A DNA stretch of 6,084 nt from positions 1 through 6,084 of the forward strand of contig DMPF01000215.1 of assembly GCA_003456095.1 (NCBI GenBank). Direction: 5' to 3'. This DNA is from Bacillota bacterium. Lineage in GTDB: Bacteria > Bacillota > Dethiobacteria > DTU022 > UBA8154. Under the pieces are notes generated by a model. The model was not told the DNA's origin, made no database searches, and saw only the letters and a list, made by a program, of their open reading frames with translations. The translations under genes and the position numbers were made by a program. Shown here in pieces: positions 1-5,172 of the stretch (position 1 is the stretch's first letter; each line of letters opens with the position of its first letter).

Positions 1-1
1 T

Positions 2-427
2 TTCAGTGCCACAACCCAGGTAGCTTCTTCCAGCAATGTGATCGCCAGGGAGCAGGACGGTTTTGCCCCGGGAGAGATGGTTTCGTTCAGCATTGAATCC
101 ACGGGAAAGGTAGCAGGCACCTACTCCAACGGCATGACCAGGGAGATTGGGCAGATTGCCCTGGCCTCATTCGCCAACCCGCAGGGTCTTGTCAAGCTAG
201 GCTCCAATCTTTATACCGTCTCCTCCAACTCAGGGGAAGCGAGGATCGGCGCTGCCGGCACGGAAGGGCGGGGCCTCATCCAGTCCGGGGCCTTGGAGAT
301 GTCCAATGTTGATCTGGCCCAGGAATTTACGGATATGATTACGACCAGCCGGGCCTTTCAGGCCAATACGCGCATGATCAGTGCCTCCGACGAAATACTG
401 GTAGAATTGCTCAACATTAAACGCTAA
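2..427 (+). CDS. flgE: Flagellar hook protein FlgE, C-terminal part (5' end outside window)
   Basis: FlgE polymerises outside the cell into the hook, the flexible joint between rod and filament. The reading frame is open from base 2 and gives 141 residues ending in TAA at 425-427; the start lies upstream of the window. A GTG at position 38 is in frame but is internal, because the residues before it (FSATTQVASSSN) continue the same domain. Hook-type features are visible: a 'GKVAGTYSNG' turn, 'IGQIALASFANPQGL', 'GSNLY', and the terminal coiled-coil D0 segment starting 'SNVDLAQEF' and ending 'LLNIKR'. The 'G.Y.NG' element followed by 'QIALA.F.NP.GL' favours FlgE over the rod proteins FlgF and FlgG, which share the C-terminal helix. 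The stop codon lies 26 bases before the motA start, with no flbD gene between them. Confidence 0.93.
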   Translation, partial: FSATTQVASSSNVIAREQDGFAPGEMVSFSIESTGKVAGTYSNGMTREIGQIALASFANPQGLVKLGSNLYTVSSNSGEARIGAAGTEGRGLIQSGALEMSNVDLAQEFTDMITTSRAFQANTRMISASDEILVELLNIKR

Positions 428-440
428 AGCAATTTATAAT

Positions 441-446
441 AGGATG
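441..446 (+). promoter_or_regulatory. Ribosome binding site of motA, decides the start
   Basis: AGGATG, a one-mismatch match to AGGAGG, lies just upstream of two in-frame ATG codons at 448 and 454. Measured from AGGA, the spacer is 3 bases to the first ATG, which is too short, and 9 bases to the second, which is workable. This favours the start at 454, giving the N-terminus MKKLDILT, which is also the usual MotA beginning. Confidence 0.5.
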
Positions 447-453
447 AATGCCG

Positions 454-1269
454 ATGAAAAAGCTTGATATTTTGACTATAGGCGGTATTATTCTCGGCAT
501 GGGGCTTGTGGTTTGGGGTATAGCCATGGGCGGTAATTTCATGGTCTTTGTCCACGTACCCAGTATGCTGATCACGGTGGGCGGCTCTTTTGGCGCCCTG
601 CTGGTTAATTTCCAACTCAATCAGATGCGGCAGGTTGTAAAATTAACCATGCAGGTAATCATTGAGAAAGTACAGGAACCGGCAAAGCTGCGGGAATTGT
701 TTTTCCGATTGGCGCAAAAAGCGCGGCGGGAAGGGCTGCTGGCGTTGGAGGACGATCTGTCGGAGATCGACGACCCCTTCTTGCGTGAAGCTCTGCAAAA
801 AGTAATTGACGGCATGGACCCGGAGCATATCAGGGACGTCATGGAAACGGAGATTGATGCTCTGGCACAGCGCCACCAGCTGGGGCAAAGCCTCTTCCGC
901 ACCTGGGGCAGCCTTGCCCCGGCTTTTGGTATGGTAGGCACGCTCATCGGGTTGGTGCAGATGCTCGTCAATCTGGACAATCCTGACGCTATCGGGTCGG
1001 GGATGGCGGTGGCGCTGCTAACGACCTTTTATGGCGCTTTGCTGGCCAACCTGATCCTCATTCCCATTGCCGGGAAGCTGGAAATTCGCAGCGAAGCGGA
1101 GATTGCCTATAAAGAGATGATTCTGCATGGAATCCTTGCTATACAGGCAGGGGTAAATCCGCGCATCCTGCAGGATAAGATCAGGGCGTTCCTTTCACCG
1201 CAAGAGCGGGCCCAGGCAGACGACAAAAAGGAATCTGCGGAAAGGGACGAACTTTTGGCCTGGGATTAG
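454..1269 (+). CDS. motA: Flagellar motor stator protein MotA
   Basis: MotA forms, with MotB, the inner-membrane ion channel that converts ion flow into torque on the rotor. From the ATG at 454 the product is 271 residues, normal for the MotA/TolQ/ExbB family; an alternative ATG at 448 would add two residues. Two N-terminal membrane segments (about 5-24 and 33-53) precede the large cytoplasmic loop. Within the loop, 'KARREGLLALED' (89-100) holds the arginine and glutamate (R91, E99) that match the rotor-contacting charges known in E. coli MotA. The last two membrane segments cover about 152-172 and 183-206. They carry the two conserved prolines, P156 in 'APAFGMVGTL' and P204 in 'LILIPIAG'. 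The tail after residue 248 is highly charged. The TAG stop overlaps the start of a G8 run and lies 14 bases before motB. Co-transcription with flgE is likely from the short gap. Confidence 0.95.
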   Translation: MKKLDILTIGGIILGMGLVVWGIAMGGNFMVFVHVPSMLITVGGSFGALLVNFQLNQMRQVVKLTMQVIIEKVQEPAKLRELFFRLAQKARREGLLALEDDLSEIDDPFLREALQKVIDGMDPEHIRDVMETEIDALAQRHQLGQSLFRTWGSLAPAFGMVGTLIGLVQMLVNLDNPDAIGSGMAVALLTTFYGALLANLILIPIAGKLEIRSEAEIAYKEMILHGILAIQAGVNPRILQDKIRAFLSPQERAQADDKKESAERDELLAWD

Positions 1270-1278
1270 GGGGGGGTG
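1269..1278 (+). promoter_or_regulatory. G8 tract and ribosome binding site of motB
   Basis: Eight consecutive G bases (1269-1276) begin in the TAG stop of motA and run into TG. They form a GGGGGTG Shine-Dalgarno-like element 5 bases before the GTG start of motB. A homopolymer here could vary in length, which would change the position and strength of the ribosome binding site. Confidence 0.55.
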
Positions 1279-1283
1279 CAACG

Positions 1284-2066
1284 GTGGCGAGAGAAAGGAC
1301 AGGCGGCAGAAGGAAAAAAGGAAAGGCAGCTTCCGGGGACTGGCTGATGACATATGGCGATATGGTCACCCTGCTGCTCACTTTTTTCATACTCCTGTAT
1401 ACGTTTTCCACAATCGATATTCAGCGTTTCCAGGAGGTAATGGCGGCCATACAGCACTCCTTCATGGGTCGTACCGGAATACTTAGGGGAACGACTGAAC
1501 CGACCGCGGCTGAAGGGCAACCCCATCTCCTTGAGCAACTTGAGGCGGAGGAAGTTACTTACGCTCCGCAACTGGGAGATAAGGAGATTGAGCTGCTGCA
1601 GCTGCTGGCCGAATTGGAGAGGGTCTATGAGCAGACGCGGGATTATCTGCGCGCGGCCGGTTTGGGTGACGCGGTTCAGCTGCGTATGGAAAAGCGGGGG
1701 ATCGTCATGGTGCTGCCTGAAGAAATTACTTTTGATACCGGCCGAGCGGAGCTGAAAGAGGAGGCCCGGCCTGTGCTGGATATAATCGCCAGCTTTATCG
1801 GCAAGATTCCCAATCAAATTATTGTGGAGGGCCATACGGACAATGTTCCAATCAACACCCTTCTTTTCCCCAGCAACTGGGAGCTTTCCGTAACCAGGGC
1901 AGTCAGTGTAGCGCGGCATCTGGCGGAAGAACGGGGCCTTAATCCCAGACGTTTTGTGGCCACCGGTTATGGCGAGTACCATCCTATTGCGAGCAACGAC
2001 ACGGCGGAAGGGCGTGCCCGCAATCGCCGCGTCAACATCGTCATCTCCATAAATCAGTTTAAATGA
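1284..2066 (+). CDS. motB: Flagellar motor stator protein MotB
   Basis: MotB pairs with MotA in the stator and anchors it to peptidoglycan. The product is 260 residues, begins with GTG, and no other in-frame start lies between it and the upstream motA stop. The basic N-terminus (1-17) is followed by the single membrane helix at about 20-42. This helix contains D26 in 'TYGDMVTLLLTFF', the aspartate that carries the translocated ion. A plug and linker region follows, including a likely coiled coil at about 98-125. The OmpA-like peptidoglycan-binding domain covers about 135-257, with 'VEGHTDNVPI' (181-190), 'NWELSVTRAVSVARHL' and 'GRARNRRVNIVI'. The residue before the catalytic aspartate is Gly instead of the more common Ala; this looks clade-typical and not damaging. 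Whether the motor uses protons or sodium cannot be decided from the sequence. Confidence 0.95.
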   Translation: MARERTGGRRKKGKAASGDWLMTYGDMVTLLLTFFILLYTFSTIDIQRFQEVMAAIQHSFMGRTGILRGTTEPTAAEGQPHLLEQLEAEEVTYAPQLGDKEIELLQLLAELERVYEQTRDYLRAAGLGDAVQLRMEKRGIVMVLPEEITFDTGRAELKEEARPVLDIIASFIGKIPNQIIVEGHTDNVPINTLLFPSNWELSVTRAVSVARHLAEERGLNPRRFVATGYGEYHPIASNDTAEGRARNRRVNIVISINQFK

Positions 2067-2082
2067 AGCGGGGTAGCAAGCG

Positions 2083-2586
2083 ATGCCTGTAAAAAGCGGA
2101 AAACAGAATAATTTGGCCGAAGAAAACAAAGAAACGGCCCCTCCCAAAAAGAAAAAGAAGAAGGGGTATATCCTGCTGATCCTGCTCTTTATGCTGCTGG
2201 CAGGAGGTGGCGTCCTTTACGCCACAGGATGGGGGCAGGGTATTCTTGGTCAGCAACCTGCCCCATCCGTTGCAGCGGAAAAGCCTGTCTATAAATTTGA
2301 GCTGCCGGAGCTGGTCTTTAACTTAGCGGACGGGGGGAGACGCCGTTTTTTAAGCATTAAATTATCCTTTGCTTTCGCGGAGCCCGAACTGACAGCGGAG
2401 TTGGAAAGGCGCATGCCCGAAATCCGGGATGCCATACTTGCCCTGATGTGGGGCATAACAATGGAAGAGGTAGCGGAAAAATCGAGCATTGAACGCATGA
2501 AAGGGGAAATTAAGGGCGCTGCCAATAACATTTTGCAGACCGGCGAGATCATCGATGTATATTTCTGGCATGTAATGATTCAATGA
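2083..2586 (+). CDS. fliL: Flagellar basal body-associated protein FliL
   Basis: FliL is a single-pass membrane protein that sits beside stator units and supports their stability and torque. The 167-residue product has a short cytoplasmic N-terminus rich in lysine (six in a row at 22-27), then one membrane helix at about 29-47, and an extracytoplasmic FliL domain at about 68-167. Recognisable parts are 'FELPELVFNLADGG', 'RRRFLSIKLSFAF', 'LERRMPEIRDAILALMWG' and the C-terminal 'GEIIDVYFWHVMIQ', which matches the family's 'DVYF..FVIQ' ending. The gene starts 16 bases after motB, and this adjacency fits a stator-linked role. The ribosome binding site is weak (GGGGT about 9 bases upstream). The gene ends 24 bases before fliN, where fliM would normally stand. 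Confidence 0.9.
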   Translation: MPVKSGKQNNLAEENKETAPPKKKKKKGYILLILLFMLLAGGGVLYATGWGQGILGQQPAPSVAAEKPVYKFELPELVFNLADGGRRRFLSIKLSFAFAEPELTAELERRMPEIRDAILALMWGITMEEVAEKSSIERMKGEIKGAANNILQTGEIIDVYFWHVMIQ

Positions 2587-2597
2587 AGATCTGCTGC

Positions 2598-2605
2598 GGG
2601 GAGGT
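2598..2605 (+). promoter_or_regulatory. Strong ribosome binding site of fliN
   Basis: GGGGAGGT lies 5 bases before the ATG at 2611 and contains a full GGAGGT core. It is one of the strongest in the window and fixes the start of the short FliN. It also suggests that this gene is well translated in its own right and is not a remnant of a longer fliM or fliY. Confidence 0.7.
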
Positions 2606-2610
2606 AAATC

Positions 2611-2946
2611 ATGGATAATGAGTGTGTGGCAAAAAAAATAATATTTACCCAGCTTCCTATACGGGAGAAAGGTGAACCCAAGGGGTCGGACTTAAGTTTT
2701 TTCCGCAGGATACCGCTGACCATCAGCGGAGAGCTGGGCGCCGCCCAGATAACAGTGCAAGAGCTGCTGCATCTTTCGGAGGGTTCTGTGATTAAACTGA
2801 ACAAAATGGCCGGAGAAAGCGCGGCTATCCTGGTAAATGAACAGTATCTGGGCGAGGCGGAGGTGGTGGTGGTCAATGATCGTTTCGGCCTGCGGGTAAC
2901 GAGTATCGGTATGCATGACGCGGACAAAAAAATTCCTGGAGAGTAA
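2611..2946 (+). CDS. fliN: Flagellar motor switch protein FliN (short SpoA-domain protein)
   Basis: FliN builds the lower part of the cytoplasmic C-ring, where it supports switching and docks the export ATPase complex. The product is 111 residues, the size of single-domain FliN, with one SpoA domain at about residues 29-100. Visible family elements are 'IPLTISGELG' (family: DVPLEVTVELG), 'ITVQELLHLSEGSVIKL', 'KMAGESAAILVN', and 'GEAEVVVVNDRFGLRVTSI'. The first 28 residues are not conserved and look like the usual variable N-terminus. There is no CheC-like region, so this is not FliY. The canonical FliM is absent between fliL and this gene, so FliM must be encoded elsewhere if it is present. 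An A8 tract covers codons 7-10. The start is supported by a strong ribosome binding site, and the stop is 5 bases from fliO. Alternative: a short SctQ-type C-ring protein, but the flagellar neighbours make FliN the best call. Confidence 0.85.
   Translation: MDNECVAKKIIFTQLPIREKGEPKGSDLSFFRRIPLTISGELGAAQITVQELLHLSEGSVIKLNKMAGESAAILVNEQYLGEAEVVVVNDRFGLRVTSIGMHDADKKIPGE
2713..2729 (+). repeat. Perfect 7-bp inverted repeat with 3-base loop inside fliN
   Basis: CCGCTGA and TCAGCGG are exact reverse complements separated by CCA. The element lies within codons 35-40 of fliN, over the start of the SpoA domain. No T-run follows on the plus strand, so it is not a terminator. It may be a chance result of coding sequence. 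Confidence 0.5.
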
Positions 2947-2951
2947 AGTCC

Positions 2952-3317
2952 ATGGAAGAAGTAAATTACGCCTTTTTCAGACTCTTTATTGCTTTCCCAA
3001 TCGTAATTTTGTTAATTTATGGCGTGCTGCGCTATCTGTTACCCCGTTTCATGCAACCGGCGGGGTATTCCAAAAACATAAAAATATTGGAAAGCGCAGC
3101 TTTAAACCCCCGGACCCACCTGTATATTGTACAGATTAAAAACCATTATTTGCTTTTAGCCTCATCCTCCGGTGAGGTAAGATTATTAAAAGATTTGGGA
3201 GAAACCTGGCGGGAAGGCTCTCCTGAACCTGAGCATGACGGACCCCTGTCCTCAGGCAAACGGCATCCTTTCCTGGAGAAAATCGCCGGCTTTTTCCCCC
3301 CAAGGCGGGATAGATAA
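2952..3317 (+). CDS. fliO: Flagellar biosynthesis protein FliO
   Basis: FliO is a small membrane protein that helps FliP assemble into the export gate; it is not part of the final core. The 121-residue product has one membrane helix at about 8-30, followed by a cytoplasmic domain. Residues 43-82 match the FliO pattern, with 'IKILESAALNPRTHLYIV', then 'NHYLLLASSSGEVRLLKDL'. The C-terminal tail after residue 85 is polar and proline-rich and probably disordered. FliO is poorly conserved between species, so identification rests on this domain, the length and the position immediately before fliP. The ribosome binding site GGAGAG (2938-2943) lies inside the end of fliN, 8 bases before the start. 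Only 2 bases separate the stop from the fliP start. Confidence 0.85.
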   Translation: MEEVNYAFFRLFIAFPIVILLIYGVLRYLLPRFMQPAGYSKNIKILESAALNPRTHLYIVQIKNHYLLLASSSGEVRLLKDLGETWREGSPEPEHDGPLSSGKRHPFLEKIAGFFPPRRDR

Positions 3318-3319
3318 AA

Positions 3320-4102
3320 ATGCATTTTCACAAATTTAAAATTGGTGTGTGCAGCGCGCTGCTCGTAATTGCCTTGGCTGCTTTTTTGCCGGGGACAGTT
3401 TCTGTTGCCTTTGCGCAGCCTGCTCTCCCTATTCCAGATATAAATCTGCAGATTGGCACAGGCGAAGAACCGCAGCAGCTGGTCGGCACCTTGCAGCTCT
3501 TGCTGATCCTGGCGGTGCTGAGCCTGGCCCCTGCCTTTATCATCCTGATGACATCGTTTACCCGCATGGTTATTGTGCTCGGTTTTCTGCGCAATGCCCT
3601 GGGTACCCAGCAGATACCGCCCAACCAGATTATCATTGGTTTGGCCCTTTTCTTAACCTTCTTTGTGATGCAGCCCATATTCAGCCAAATCCATACCGAT
3701 GCGCTTACACCCTATCTAGCGGAGGAGATCGATTTCGCCGAAGCTCTGGCACGGGGTGAGCGGCCGCTGCGGGAATTTATGCTCAACAATACGCGGGAAG
3801 AGGATCTGATGCTTTTTTTACAGATGGCCCGCATTGATGTGCCGGTGGAGAGGGAAGATGTGCCTTTCCGGGCAGTGGTGCCCGCCTTTGTGTTAAGTGA
3901 GCTGAAGACAGCCTTTCAAATCGGCTTTCTTTTGTTTGTGCCGTTCCTGATCATTGATATGATTGTTTCCAGCGTGCTCATGTCCATGGGTATGTTCATG
4001 TTGCCGCCGGTCATTGTTTCGTTGCCTTTTAAAATATTGCTTTTTGTCCTGGTGGACGGTTGGACACTGGTGGTGCGATCGCTGGTGGAGGGCTATGCAT
4101 AA
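3320..4102 (+). CDS. fliP: Flagellar type III export gate protein FliP
   Basis: FliP is the main subunit of the FliP-FliQ-FliR export channel in the membrane. The product is 260 residues, the usual length. An N-terminal signal peptide is visible: basic start, hydrophobic stretch at about 8-25, and likely cleavage after 'AFA' at residue 32. Cleavable signals are known for FliP. The two family signatures are clear: 'PAFIILMTSFTRMVIVLGFL' (71-90) with 'RNALGTQQIPPNQ', and 'FVPFLIIDMIVSS' (206-218) with 'PFKILLFVLVDGW' (236-248). The methionine loop that seals the closed channel reads MSMGMFMLPP (221-230), with Phe at 226 where many homologues have Met. No good ribosome binding site stands close to the ATG; with fliO ending 2 bases upstream, translational coupling to fliO is likely. 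Confidence 0.95.
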   Translation: MHFHKFKIGVCSALLVIALAAFLPGTVSVAFAQPALPIPDINLQIGTGEEPQQLVGTLQLLLILAVLSLAPAFIILMTSFTRMVIVLGFLRNALGTQQIPPNQIIIGLALFLTFFVMQPIFSQIHTDALTPYLAEEIDFAEALARGERPLREFMLNNTREEDLMLFLQMARIDVPVEREDVPFRAVVPAFVLSELKTAFQIGFLLFVPFLIIDMIVSSVLMSMGMFMLPPVIVSLPFKILLFVLVDGWTLVVRSLVEGYA

Positions 4103-4120
4103 AAGAAGGAGCGGTTCGGC

Positions 4121-4387
4121 ATGAATGCAGATTTTATCATCAGTCTGACCAGGGACAGCATTACGACCATCTTGCTGGTGGCTGTTCCGGTGATTGGCGT
4201 AGGGCTGCTGGTGGGGCTAGCAGTGAGTATTTTTCAGGCGGCAACGCAGCTTCAGGAACCGACGCTGGCCTTTGTCCCCAAGATTATTGCGGTGCTACTG
4301 GCTGTCCTTTTGTTTGGGGGCTGGTCATTAAGGGTGCTCACCTCCTTTACCATAACCCTTTGGGGTAATTTGCAGACACTTTTTTGA
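4121..4387 (+). CDS. fliQ: Flagellar type III export gate protein FliQ
   Basis: FliQ is a small helical-hairpin subunit that packs around FliP and FliR in the export gate. The 88-residue product matches the family length. It has two hydrophobic segments, about 15-38 and 52-72, joined by the highly conserved stretch 'SIFQAATQLQEPTLAFVPKI' (36-55), which is diagnostic for FliQ/SctS. The ribosome binding site AAGGAG (4106-4111) lies 9 bases before the ATG. The gene follows fliP by 18 bases and precedes fliR by 13, the standard order. Confidence 0.95.
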   Translation: MNADFIISLTRDSITTILLVAVPVIGVGLLVGLAVSIFQAATQLQEPTLAFVPKIIAVLLAVLLFGGWSLRVLTSFTITLWGNLQTLF

Positions 4388-4400
4388 AAAGGAGCTTCCC

Positions 4401-5171
4401 ATGGAGTTACTGCTGCCAAATTTCGGTTATCCATTTTTGTTAATCTTTTCACGCCTTTCCGCTTTTATGGCGATCTTTCCCCCCTTCGCCTGGAGAGGCA
4501 TCCCTGTGCCGGTGCGCATTTTCTTCGCCCTGATCATTTCCTTTCTGATTGCGCTGATGTGGCAGGGTGAACGGCCGGTCATGCCGGTGGGCGACCTCTC
4601 CTTTGTGTTGGCTGTTGCCAGGGAGATCGCCGCCGGCTTGATCCTGGGCTTTTTTGTCTCGCTGTTCCTATCCCTCTTTCTTATGGCCGGTCAGTTCATG
4701 GATCATATGGCCGGGTTAACGATGGGCGGCGTCTTTGATCCGCTCTTTGGCAGCCAGGTAACCTTTATCGGTCATTTTTTTTACCTTTTTGCCGTTGTCC
4801 TTTTTTTAACGATCAACGGGCACCATCCCTTTTTCCTTGCCTTGCAGGAGAGTTTCCGCATTATCCCGCTGGCCGGCCCTTGGTTTTCGCCGGCGCTGCC
4901 CGAGCAATTTTTTAAACTTTTTGCCGGAGTTTTTCTGCTGGCTTTTCAGATCGCAGCGCCGGTGATTGTTGTGCTGCTTATACTGGATTTGGCGCTGGGA
5001 TTCCTTTCCAGGGCAATGCCCCAAATTAATATCTTTATTATCAGTTTTTCCCTAAAAATTCTGCTTGCCCTGGCGCTGCTGCAGCTGCTTTTACCTTACC
5101 TTGAAAATATGCTCGGCCACCTCTTTGCGCAAATGGCCGCCGACTTTATGCTAGTCATGGAGAGCTGGTAA
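4401..5171 (+). CDS. fliR: Flagellar type III export gate protein FliR
   Basis: FliR is the single-copy subunit that completes the helical FliP-FliQ-FliR channel. The 256-residue product is of normal length and very hydrophobic, with about six membrane segments. Family elements are 'RLSAFMAIFPPFAWRGIPVP' (18-37), 'GQFMDHMAGLTMGGVFDP' (97-114), and 'RAMPQINIFIISFSLKI' (204-220). The ribosome binding site AAGGAG (4389-4394) lies 6 bases before the ATG. The TAA stop is separated by a single base from the flhB ATG, in a different frame. FliR and FlhB are therefore separate proteins here, unlike the FliR-FlhB fusions known in some Clostridia such as C. difficile. Translational coupling with flhB is likely. 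Confidence 0.95.
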   Translation: MELLLPNFGYPFLLIFSRLSAFMAIFPPFAWRGIPVPVRIFFALIISFLIALMWQGERPVMPVGDLSFVLAVAREIAAGLILGFFVSLFLSLFLMAGQFMDHMAGLTMGGVFDPLFGSQVTFIGHFFYLFAVVLFLTINGHHPFFLALQESFRIIPLAGPWFSPALPEQFFKLFAGVFLLAFQIAAPVIVVLLILDLALGFLSRAMPQINIFIISFSLKILLALALLQLLLPYLENMLGHLFAQMAADFMLVMESW

Positions 5172-5172
5172 A

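Noticed and set aside
411..440. Possible housekeeping promoter for motAB: TCAACA, 18-base spacer, TATAAT (435-440)
   Set aside because: The -10 match is perfect, but transcription would start at about 447. That is downstream of the motA ribosome binding site (441-446) and next to the start codon, giving an almost leaderless message. The -35 match is only 4 of 6.
425..457. Possible flagellar sigma (SigD/FliA-type) promoter: TAAA at 425 and GCCGATGA at 450
   Set aside because: The spacer is 21 bases, not about 15, and the -10-like element overlaps the motA start codon, so it could not drive motA.
1266..2147. A long minus-strand open frame of 293 codons covering all of motB
   Set aside because: It mirrors motB, whose protein is clearly conserved from the ion-binding Asp to the OmpA-like domain. 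The antisense product shows no recognisable domain and is a by-product of the codon pattern of motB.
3286..3301. GCCGGC followed by T5 near the end of fliO, resembling a terminator
   Set aside because: The palindrome is only 6 bases with no loop, so it cannot form a stable hairpin, and it sits inside coding sequence just before fliP in the same operon.
3349..3759. Plus-strand open frame of 136 codons in another frame of fliP
   Set aside because: It is inside fliP, whose frame carries the signal peptide and both family signatures. The alternative product is Cys/His/Pro-rich without family resemblance.
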